A stretch of 64,000 nucleotides of DNA from Dyella sp. SG609 (GTDB lineage: Bacteria; Pseudomonadota; Gammaproteobacteria; Xanthomonadales; Rhodanobacteraceae): NCBI RefSeq assembly GCF_012275375.1, contig NZ_JAAZQJ010000015.1, positions 30,783 to 94,782 of the forward strand, written 5' to 3'. Made by a program: the position numbers and the translations under genes. Of this stretch, positions 56,655 to 63,930 are shown piece after piece. The stretch's first letter is position 1. The number at the start of each line of letters is the position of its first letter. Under the pieces are notes generated by a model that worked only from the letters and a program-made list of their open reading frames with translations, did no database searches and was not told the DNA's origin.

Positions 56655-58091
56655 TCAACGCCCGCGCAGCAGGCTGTGCCGATAACCGTAGGCGATGTAG
56701 ATCAGCATGCCCAGCGCGGTCCACGCGCCGAGCAGGATCCAGTTGGCCAGGTTCATCTGCGCCAGCAGGAAGCCGCACACCAGCACGCCCAGGCTGCACA
56801 CCACCGGCGCGGCCGGCACGCGGAAGCCGCGCGGCAGGTTCGGATGCGTGCGGCGCAGCACCAGCACGCCGATGCACACCGTGGCGAAAGCCAGCAGCGT
56901 GCCCATCGAAAGCAGGTCGCCCAGCAGGCTGAGCGGAAACACCGCGGCCAGGATGCCGCCTACCGTGCCCACCAACAGGGTGGTGCGGTGCGGCGTGTGG
57001 TGGCGCTCGTGCACCGCGCCGAAGAAGGTCGGCAGCAGGCCGTCGCCGGCCATGGTGTAGAGGATGCGCGACAGGCCCAGGTGCATCACCAGGATCACCG
57101 AGGTCAGCCCCGCCACCGCGCCCACCTGGGTCAGCAGCTTCAGCCAGGCCAGCGGCGGATGCGCCGCCAGCGCCGTCGCCACGGGCTCGGCCGTGCCCAG
57201 CTGCGGGTACGGCACCAGGCCGGTGAGCACCGCCGCCACGATGATGTACAGCACCGTGCACACCGCCAGCGAAATCAGGATGCCCGCCGGCACGTTGCGC
57301 TGCGGGTTGCGCGTTTCCTGCGCCGCCGTCGCCACCGCATCGAAGCCGATGTAGGCATAGAACACGCTGGTCGCCGCGCGGAACACGCCGGCCCAGCCGT
57401 AGTGGTCGCCGCCCTGGTTCTGCGGCACGTACGGGTGCCACAGCGCGGGGTCCACGTACTGCAACCCGCACACCACGAACAGCACCACCACGATCACCTT
57501 CAGCGCCACCACCACGCTGGCGAACGCCGTGGACTGCTTCGTCCCGCGATACAGCAGCGCGGTAAGCGCCGCGACCACCAGCAGCGCCGGCAGATTCAGC
57601 AGCGCGCCGGTGAACTGCAGATGCCCGTCCTTGAAGCTCAGCGGCGCATTGGCCAGCGCCTCCGGCACATGGATACCCAGCGTCTTCAGCAGACCCACGC
57701 CGTAACCGGACCAGCCCACCGCCACCGACGACACCGCCAGCAGATATTCCGCCACCACGTTCCACCCGATAAACCAGGCCAGCAGCTCGCCGAACGTGGC
57801 ATAGGCGTAGACATAGGCACTGCCCGACACCGGCAGCATCGCCGCGAACTCCGCGTAGCTCAGCGCCGCCAGCGCCGCCGCCAGCCCCGCCAGCACGAAC
57901 GACAAGGTCAAGGCCGGCCCCGCATGCTCCGCCGCCGCCTGCCCCGTGATCACGAAAATACCCGCGCCGATCACCGCACCCACGCCCAGCACGATCAGCT
58001 CCTTCAGCCCCAGCGTCCGCCGCAGCGAATCATCGGCAGTGAGCGAGGCCTCGACAGGCTTCACGGCAAACAGCGAACGGATCAACGACAT
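56655..58091 (-). CDS. APC family amino acid permease
   Basis: A 478-residue integral membrane protein with twelve to fourteen helices. The first helix signature LIVLGVGAVIGAGIFVITG and FYAYIGFDAVATAAQETRNPQRN (helix 6-7 region) are those of the cationic amino acid transporter/YfnA group. It probably imports an amino acid with protons. The ATG at 58091 is preferred to an open frame reaching 58256 that runs into a repeat. Monocistronic. Confidence 0.88.
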   Translation of the reverse strand: MSLIRSLFAVKPVEASLTADDSLRRTLGLKELIVLGVGAVIGAGIFVITGQAAAEHAGPALTLSFVLAGLAAALAALSYAEFAAMLPVSGSAYVYAYATFGELLAWFIGWNVVAEYLLAVSSVAVGWSGYGVGLLKTLGIHVPEALANAPLSFKDGHLQFTGALLNLPALLVVAALTALLYRGTKQSTAFASVVVALKVIVVVLFVVCGLQYVDPALWHPYVPQNQGGDHYGWAGVFRAATSVFYAYIGFDAVATAAQETRNPQRNVPAGILISLAVCTVLYIIVAAVLTGLVPYPQLGTAEPVATALAAHPPLAWLKLLTQVGAVAGLTSVILVMHLGLSRILYTMAGDGLLPTFFGAVHERHHTPHRTTLLVGTVGGILAAVFPLSLLGDLLSMGTLLAFATVCIGVLVLRRTHPNLPRGFRVPAAPVVCSLGVLVCGFLLAQMNLANWILLGAWTALGMLIYIAYGYRHSLLRGR

Positions 58092-58200
58092 CGGAGCGCT
58101 CCGGGGCGCGGTAGAGAGCCAGGAACCATGCCAGCCAGGGGCTGCCGTGGCAACTGGAATCGGGTGGGGCCTGTGGTTGCGGCCTTGTGGCAAGTGCCGC

Positions 58201-58237
58201 CCCTCACCCCGACCCTCTCCCCGGCGGGGAGAGGGGG
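58201..58237 (+). repeat. CCCTCTCCCC-type hairpin repeat
   Basis: CCCTCTCCCCGGCGGGGAGA hairpin with flanking CCCTCACCCCGA, the same module as at 6716-6753. Confidence 0.65.
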
Positions 58238-58333
58238 ATGACGGGCGGGGCGACAATCAAGCGAAGAGCTCGCGGCGCAGCCGCGGCGTTCCGCTTGTGC
58301 GCTTTTGCTCCGGCTCTTGATCTACCGGGTCCC

Positions 58334-58486
58334 CTTGGCGCCGGCGGTGAGGGCTGGACGAAAAGGCCCCCGCAGGGGGGCGGGGACACGATGTCCCCGC
58401 CTTTTTGATCAGGGCATGGATGCCCTGTCAAAAAGCCCGGCCAGCCCTCACGGACCCTCAGCAGCTGCGCTGCTGAGGGCGCCAAG
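58334..58486. repeat. nested inverted repeat with potential cruciform
   Basis: CTTGGCGCC (58334-58342) is inverted at 58478-58486, GTGAGGGCTGG (58347-58357) at 58441-58451, and the palindrome GGGGACACGATGTCCCC plus a TTTTTGA/TCAAAAA pair lie inside. The layered arms suggest a large hairpin or a mobile repeat unit. The gap 58092-58570 holds this, a CCCTCTCCCC repeat and the broken module at 58494. Confidence 0.6.
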
Positions 58487-58493
58487 CAGGGTG

Positions 58494-58533
58494 CCCTTTC
58501 TTCTTGGTTACTTCTTCTTTGGGCAGCCAAATG
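58494..58533 (+). repeat. truncated TTGGTTACTT repeat module, probable island border
   Basis: CTTTCTTCTTGGTTACTTCTTCTTTGGG resembles the last module of the composite repeats, in which a second inverted half follows (GCAAAGAGAAAGTGAC). Here the second half is missing after GGGCAGCC and AT-rich unrelated sequence begins, 38 bases before the recombinase. This suggests that the element inserted in the repeat. Confidence 0.5.
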
Positions 58534-58570
58534 AGATTCCATATAGACTTCGCAGCTTGCTCAGGGATCG

Positions 58571-60211
58571 ATGCTTCACGTGGACGCAAACATCAAGGTT
58601 TATAGCTATTTACGCTTCAGTGACGCCCGACAGTCCACCGGCAGCAGTGCCCATCGCCAGATCGAATTTGCGGCCAACTGGGCCAAGGGCCGGCAGCTGC
58701 AGCTTGATGCCTCGCTCTCCCTCCGCGACGAAGGATTGAGCGCCTACCACCAGCGTCATGTAAAGCAAGGCGCCTTGGGCACTTTCCTCCGCGCCGTGGA
58801 CGAGGGCCAGATTGGCGCGGGGTCCGTGCTGGTCGTGGAAGGTCTGGATCGGCTGAGCCGTGCCGAACCGCTCCAGGCCCAGGCACAGCTTGCCCAGATC
58901 ATCAATGCCGGCATCACCGTGGTGACCGCCAGCGATGGCCGGGAATACAACCGGGAGGGACTGAAGGCCAATCCCATGGAGCTGGTTCATAGCCTCCTTG
59001 TGATGATCCGGGCACATGAGGAAAGCGATACCAAGAGCAAGCGGGTTAAAGCGGCCATTCGTCGTCAGTGCCAGCAGTGGCTGGACGGCGCCTATCGCGG
59101 TCGCATCCGCAATGGCAAGGATCCCCAATGGCTAGCGTGGCAGTCGGATGGCTGGCACCTCGTCCCGGAACGGGTCGACGCTGTCCGAATGGCCATCGAC
59201 CTGTTCCGGGCCGGGCATGGGGCGGTGGCTATTGTCGATCGCCTCAATGCCGCTGGACTCTCCGTCTCGGACAAAGGAACCCGGGCGACGCACCTGTACA
59301 AGGTGTTTCGCCTGCCTGCCCTGCGCGGCACCAAGACCCTGTCGGTCGATGGCGTTGATTACGCGCTGCCCGACTACTACCCGGCCATCCTGAGTCCAGA
59401 GGATTTCGACGAACTGCAGGGCCTGTTCTCGCAGTCGGGTCGGCGCAAAGGCAAAGGCGAACTGCCCGGCGTCATCACCGGCCTACGCCTTACCCAGTGC
59501 GGGTACTGCGGGTCGGCCATGGTGGCCCAGAACCTCATGAGCCGGAAAAAGGACGAGGACGGCCGGGTCCACGACACCTATCGCCGCCTGTCTTGCGGCT
59601 CCGGGCAGGCCTATCGCCGTTGTCCGGTGGGGGGCAGCACCAGCATCGCTCCGATCGAACGGGCGCTGCTGGACTTCTGTTCGGACCAGATCAATCTGGA
59701 TGCTCTGCTAGAACGCGGTGTCGTCGACCCGCCAGCCCGCCAGAAACTTGCCGCCGCCAAGGCACGCGTCGCCGACGTGGAAGCACAGCTCAAGCGCTTG
59801 ACCGACGCCTTGATGCAGGACGACGGTGCGGCGCCGACGATCATCCTCCGCAAGGTCCGCGAGCTAGAAGATGAGCTGGGGCGCCTGCGGCGAGAGGTGG
59901 CAGAGGCCGACGCGGAATGGGCGGCTGTGTCTCGAAAGGCACCGACGACCGCCGACGCTTGGCGTGAACTGGTGATCGGCGTAAAGAGCCAGGATTACGA
60001 TGCGCGGCTGAAAGCCCGGCAATTGGTGGCCGATACCTTTGCCCGCATTGTGGTGTACCGCGTCGGTGTTGAGCCCGGCGAGCGGGCCGACCATGCGCTG
60101 GACCTGGTCCTGATCCCGCATGGCGGCCATCCCAGGGCGCTACGCATTCACCGCAAGACGGGGCAATGGCTGGGCGCAGAGGACGTAAGTACCCAAGCGT
60201 TAGCCGGCTGA
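58571..60211 (+). CDS. large serine recombinase (site-specific integrase)
   Basis: A 546-residue serine recombinase. The N-terminal resolvase domain has Ser17 in YLRFSDARQSTGSS, then VLVVEGLDRLSR with the conserved Arg residues. The middle recombinase domain (residues about 190-280) is followed by a zinc ribbon (QCGYCGSAM, then SCGSGQAYRRCP) and a C-terminal coiled coil (residues about 385-460). This architecture belongs to integrases of phages and integrative elements such as those of the phiC31 and Tn5397 TndX type. It is the first gene of the accessory island. Ribosome site is weak (CAGGGA). Confidence 0.85.
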   Translation: MLHVDANIKVYSYLRFSDARQSTGSSAHRQIEFAANWAKGRQLQLDASLSLRDEGLSAYHQRHVKQGALGTFLRAVDEGQIGAGSVLVVEGLDRLSRAEPLQAQAQLAQIINAGITVVTASDGREYNREGLKANPMELVHSLLVMIRAHEESDTKSKRVKAAIRRQCQQWLDGAYRGRIRNGKDPQWLAWQSDGWHLVPERVDAVRMAIDLFRAGHGAVAIVDRLNAAGLSVSDKGTRATHLYKVFRLPALRGTKTLSVDGVDYALPDYYPAILSPEDFDELQGLFSQSGRRKGKGELPGVITGLRLTQCGYCGSAMVAQNLMSRKKDEDGRVHDTYRRLSCGSGQAYRRCPVGGSTSIAPIERALLDFCSDQINLDALLERGVVDPPARQKLAAAKARVADVEAQLKRLTDALMQDDGAAPTIILRKVRELEDELGRLRREVAEADAEWAAVSRKAPTTADAWRELVIGVKSQDYDARLKARQLVADTFARIVVYRVGVEPGERADHALDLVLIPHGGHPRALRIHRKTGQWLGAEDVSTQALAG

Positions 60212-60559
60212 TCCGAATATGTCCGCGCGTCGCGAAATGCAGTCGGTTGGAAGTCAGGCGTACGTGTACGTGTACCGAGGGCTCGAACCCCACCCCTTCG
60301 CCAATAATTACTCCAGCCCACTGATTTAAATGGCTTTTTTATTGGGCACATCTTCCGCCCCCACTTGCGTCCCTACGTTACTGCTCGATTGAAGCAATGA
60401 CCCAAATACAGCATTAGTTGTCGGGTGGGAGAGCAGTTCCGCTGACTCGGGGCGTCAGTGCATGGGTGGCTGCGGAGCAAGACCCTTGATCGTCGCGTGA
60501 ACATATGCAGCACCAATCAACATTACACCGATCTGGGTCACCGTGGCCCAGAGGCGCCT

Positions 60560-60661
60560 TCACTCTCTGCGTATCATTTGTCCGCAGACCTCGCACTCTG
60601 TACCCCGCTTGAGGAGTAGGTGTCCGCAATGGTCGCAGACAATGGAACGGTATCTATGCAT
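60560..60661 (-). CDS. 33-residue zinc-ribbon ORF
   Basis: A very short frame with ATG at 60661, preceded by GGGAG at suitable distance. It encodes two Cys-x2-Cys pairs (CDHCGH and CEVCGQ; Cys9, 12, 23 and 26), the pattern of a rubredoxin-like zinc ribbon. It lies in the 552-base gap between the recombinase and the nuclease gene, otherwise without genes. Whether it is a functional microprotein or a leftover of a larger gene is undecided. Confidence 0.4.
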   Translation of the reverse strand: MHRYRSIVCDHCGHLLLKRGTECEVCGQMIRRE

Positions 60662-60763
60662 GGCCGACTCCCTGGAGAATGATGAGTAATAGCGTTGCCC
60701 GGCTCCATCCCATAGCCTGAGACGAAATGCCGTAAGCTGTGAAAAACACAGGGGGAGGCAAGG

Positions 60764-62209
60764 ATGCTCGTTTCCAAGTATTTCAAGTTGGGTCGCAATC
60801 AGGCGACCTTAGATTTTCTCGATGTGCATGTCGACAAAGACATACCTGTCTTCGTCGACCCAGCCGCCTTACGCGCGTTGCGCACCGACTGGGGGCATCA
60901 TTGTGTTTCCCTACTTCAGAGCTATTTCGACACCGTTTTAGCGGCAATACGTAGCGGAAACCACGATCGCGCGAAGCACTTGCTGGCGTCTTTAAGCGAG
61001 CGCAACGAATTTCATATCGGTTACTCAAAGGGTAAGTCGCGCGGACATGCGCTGGGGCCAGTATCGGCAGAGAGAATCTGGAGGTCCCTGATCAAAAGTA
61101 AAGCGGCGACGACGGGGATACTGCAAGACCTAGAGGACACCATTCTTTTCGTCGAAGGGCTCGGCCCCGATATGCTCTCAGATGCTGTGTGCAACATCAT
61201 CCGAGGCCCCCTCATCGAGTATACGCAGCAATCCTGCTTGTATTACGGAATTCCTCTCACCGAAGGGGTTAACTCAGGGCCGGTCTGGAATCCTCATAAG
61301 GAAGAATGGCAGCAAAGCCTTATTGAGCTTCCCATGACGAACAAGGGGGCCGTGATTCTCATTCCAAAAGTGATTGTGCGTATAACGCAAACATACGGGG
61401 CTAAAGAGTACTACCGGCACTTTCTCATGCCGGCTCTCCAGCAGCACCACAAGGACATCAACTCGGCGTTGGTTCATGTCCTAAAGGGCAAGAAGAACAA
61501 AGGGGAAAGGCGCGTCTATAAAAAAGACCTGTACGAAAAGTATGGGGCCGACAAACTCGCCTCAGCAAAATTGACCGGCGAGCATCCCGGGGCGCTCACG
61601 AACTACAGAGAAACAAAGAGGGCGACACCTTCGTTTCCAATTGACCACATCGCACTGGCAAAACTGGAAAGCGTATCGCCTCCCGATTTTTCTGCGCTCT
61701 TGGCAAATGTCACTTCGATCAAGCCGGGGCGCGATGAGGCATCAGCATACGAGAACGCCATCGAAAAACTTTTGTCGGCACTCTTGTATCCATCCCTCGC
61801 CTTCCCTGTTAAGCAGGACGCTCTTCACAACGGACGCAAGCGGATTGACATCACGTATGTGAATAACGCTAAGGACGGCTTTTTTAACTGGCTATCGCTT
61901 CATTACCCGTCTTCGCATATCTGCGTTGAATGTAAGAACTATGGCAAAGAAGTTGGCAACCCGGAGATTGATCAGCTTGCGGGTCGATTTTCTCCGTCGC
62001 GTGGTCAAGTCGGCATCCTTGTGGTTCGCTCAATTGAAGACAAGGCGCTTCTGTTGCAGCGCTGCAAAGATACAGCTGAAGATCATCGTGGATTCATCCT
62101 TGTGTTGGATGACTCCGATCTCAAAGAGCTGGTGCGCCAACGCCAGTCATTGATCTATGGGGATGGCGAGAATCTCCTTTACAAACAGTTTAAGGCATTG
62201 ATTACCTGA
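60764..62209 (+). CDS. unknown protein with C-terminal Mrr-like PD-(D/E)XK nuclease domain
   Basis: A 481-residue protein in AT-richer DNA. The C-terminal domain (about 325-475) shows the restriction-endonuclease pattern: Glu330/Glu334 in the first helix (AYENAIEKLL), Asp362 in RKRIDITY, Glu389 and Lys391 in ICVECKNY, and Gln404 in EIDQLAGRF, then hydrophobic strands VGILVVRS and GFILVLDD. The N-terminal 320 residues (KYFKLGRNQATLDFLDV and LRTDWGHHCVSLL) match no family I know and have no ATPase or HTH motif. I propose a standalone defence nuclease with an unknown sensor domain. GGGGGAGGC is the ribosome site. The ORF stands alone after the recombinase and converges on an ATPase remnant. Confidence 0.75.
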   Translation: MLVSKYFKLGRNQATLDFLDVHVDKDIPVFVDPAALRALRTDWGHHCVSLLQSYFDTVLAAIRSGNHDRAKHLLASLSERNEFHIGYSKGKSRGHALGPVSAERIWRSLIKSKAATTGILQDLEDTILFVEGLGPDMLSDAVCNIIRGPLIEYTQQSCLYYGIPLTEGVNSGPVWNPHKEEWQQSLIELPMTNKGAVILIPKVIVRITQTYGAKEYYRHFLMPALQQHHKDINSALVHVLKGKKNKGERRVYKKDLYEKYGADKLASAKLTGEHPGALTNYRETKRATPSFPIDHIALAKLESVSPPDFSALLANVTSIKPGRDEASAYENAIEKLLSALLYPSLAFPVKQDALHNGRKRIDITYVNNAKDGFFNWLSLHYPSSHICVECKNYGKEVGNPEIDQLAGRFSPSRGQVGILVVRSIEDKALLLQRCKDTAEDHRGFILVLDDSDLKELVRQRQSLIYGDGENLLYKQFKALIT

Positions 62210-62236
62210 TTGGAGCGACTTCCGAAGCGAAAGGAG

Positions 62237-62625
62237 CTAAATCGACGAGGTAGCCGCGACAAGCGACAGCCGATTGCCAAGCACATGACGAAACGCCCGA
62301 TCCCGACAGGTCAGGAGGATGACCTGCATCCGCTGCGCCCCCCTAATATCTCAATCATCACGTCCAGGGTATTCATCGTCCGAGTAGACAAGTGGGTCGT
62401 CCAAGATTAGCGATACTGGCTGGCCTTGATCGAGAAGCATGTCGGCAAACGCAATGCGCGTCGGTATCGCAAGTTGCTCATGGGTGCCTCGCGAGAATTT
62501 CTCGCAACCTTCGCCCCCTCGCGCGCACCACCGCCTCGAGCGCCAGATCTTCGGAGAAAGTAAGTTCGCTTCCGGGCGAAAGGCGTTCGATATAGCGCTT
62601 GGCGCGACTCGCGACAGGCCCTAGA
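62237..62625 (-). pseudogene. frameshifted C-terminal remnant of a YhaN/SMC-like ATPase
   Basis: Four short minus-strand frames join into the end of a YhaN-type AAA/SMC ATPase: YIERLSPGSELTFSEDLALE (about 62600-62540), then EKFSRGTHEQLAIPTRIAFA (signature, about 62500-62440) with Walker B SLILDDPLVYSDD (about 62400), then TLDVMIEILGG (about 62350-62380), then MQVILLTCRDRAFRHVLGN (about 62330-62270), ending at TAG 62237. The order is the family order. Frame changes lie at a run of five G near 62514-62518, near 62390 and at six G near 62338-62343. The N-terminal half is missing. It covers most of the gap 62210-62810. Confidence 0.6.
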
Positions 62626-62638
62626 CAGGCCAGGCTAT

Positions 62639-62794
62639 ATGGTCGTGCAGTTCTGGACAGACTATCTCGACCGCGACGTCACCCGCGAGGAGGACAAGCG
62701 CGCCGAGGAGCTGTTCGAGCTGGAGCTGCGGAAGTTCGAGGAGTCGGTGTTCGGCCTCAGCCGCCCCCGCGACAACTACTACGACAACTACTGA
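62639..62794 (+). CDS. short ORF with host-like codon use, possibly a fragment
   Basis: A 51-residue frame (MVVQFWTDYLDRD to the stop at 62794) in which almost every codon ends in G or C, unlike the genes around it, so it looks like true coding sequence of the host or of another high-GC element. It is charged and helical (EEDKRAEELFELELRKFEE) with a Tyr/Asn/Asp tail. There is no ribosome site, and the frame is open upstream to 62564, so it may be the 3' end of a lost gene. Not recognised. Confidence 0.4.
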   Translation: MVVQFWTDYLDRDVTREEDKRAEELFELELRKFEESVFGLSRPRDNYYDNY

Positions 62795-62810
62795 TCGATG
62801 GACGGCTCAC

Positions 62811-63350
62811 TCAGAGCTTGAGCCAATGGGTTGCGATGTAGTGGCCGACAGCCCCCACCCCGGCGCTAACGCCGTATTTAACCCACTGAATCGCTTTGTC
62901 ACGCATCGCAATCCGCCCTACGATGTGTTGATCGATAAGATCAATCGATAGACCGTTTGAGATCAACTTGAACGCCTGGAACACCTCGTTTTGTGCCTGC
63001 ACTCCGTCTTGGGGCGCATTCGAGAAGACGGCGATCAACGAAGGCAACCTATTCCACTGCCAATCATGGAATGCGCTCAATCGCGATTGAGCATACAGAC
63101 ACCATGACTGGTTCTGCTTTTGCGTTGTGAACAGTGCGCGCGTCCTATCCATCTTCAACAGCTCGATGAGCAAGCCGGACAGCTCCTTTAACGACGCAAT
63201 GTTCACTTGAACTATCGGCGCAATGCGGCGACTCGAATCGTCATCAGATTTAAGTATCGGCCGCTCTAACTCGTACTGCTTGGTCTTCAACTCATCGATC
63301 TTCTGATCGATGCGCTTGATTGCGGTCTCGCTCACTGCTGCGCCTAGCAT
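62811..63350 (-). CDS. coiled-coil protein with C-terminal membrane helix, unknown
   Basis: A 179-residue protein from ATG 63350 with GGGGGAAGGG just before it. Residues about 8-35 (IKRIDQKIDELKTKQYELE) form a short coiled coil; the middle is helical; the last 24 residues (WVKYGVSAGVGAVGHYIATH) are a likely single membrane helix. No family is recognised. The next gene upstream on the same strand is the MtlR-like one, and the two may form an operon. Confidence 0.55.
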   Translation of the reverse strand: MLGAAVSETAIKRIDQKIDELKTKQYELERPILKSDDDSSRRIAPIVQVNIASLKELSGLLIELLKMDRTRALFTTQKQNQSWCLYAQSRLSAFHDWQWNRLPSLIAVFSNAPQDGVQAQNEVFQAFKLISNGLSIDLIDQHIVGRIAMRDKAIQWVKYGVSAGVGAVGHYIATHWLKL

Positions 63351-63426
63351 CCCTTCCCCCCTGCACCTCTGGAACCGCATATATATCAAGTACAGAAACC
63401 CCTAGGTGCCACGCCTATCGAACTTG

Positions 63427-63930
63427 TCACTTTGCCACGAGGTTTACCGCAACATACATTGCAGAGCGCTGGAGCTCCACAAACGGCCTCGGGACTTCTT
63501 TGAACCCGTCCACATGTAGGGCGTTCGGCTGGAGTCCCATGGTGATTGCGCGCGGCGAACAAGTCACCTCCTCGATCATTCGTGCGCACGTGAGCGTCGC
63601 CCTGATATGGTAGAGCTGACGACGTGAAACACTTTCATAAGGCAAGAGACTTGCCCCCTTTATGTCCCAAAGTATTTTCTCAAGCGGTTCAAACTGCTCC
63701 AAAAAATCACGCACTGGTGACTCATCGAAGCTGTTGAGAAATGGGCTATGGGCAAACGCATTCCGGACTTTACGCAGTAGCTCGAGATGACGGTAAGTTA
63801 GTGGACTAAGCCAGCGAAGCGCGGCAGCTATCTTTATTCGGGCACTCGCCGTACTTAGCGGGCCGAAGCTGTTAAACAGACTATCTAGTCCACCGGACAC
63901 TTTGGGTGGTACGCCCCCGATTCCGTAGAC
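63427..63930 (-). pseudogene. MtlR-like (HEPN-type) gene truncated at its 5' end
   Basis: The longest complete frame starts at GTG 63900 and gives 157 residues, but the frame stays open upstream (VYGIGGVPPK before it) until the border of an IS-like sequence near 63930, so the true start was probably lost. The core GPLSTASARIKIAAALRWLS and ELLRKVRNAFAHSPF matches the MtlR/DUF4145 fold, and Arg46 to His51 (RNAFAH) is the R-x4-H motif of HEPN ribonucleases. Whether it is an RNase is not certain, since MtlR proteins are regulators. It lies next to a membrane-anchored coiled-coil protein on the same strand. Confidence 0.6.

Noticed and set aside
60277..60303. Sequence like the 3' end of a tRNA-Ser (GAGGGCTCGAACC, ending TTCGCCA)
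   Set aside because: The T-loop has C for the invariant first T, one stem pair is mismatched and the acceptor is one base short; no upstream tRNA body exists. At most a degenerate attachment-site remnant.
60414..60629. 71-residue minus-strand frame before the nuclease gene
   Set aside because: No ribosome site or recognisable motif; the overlapping zinc-ribbon frame in another phase is better supported.
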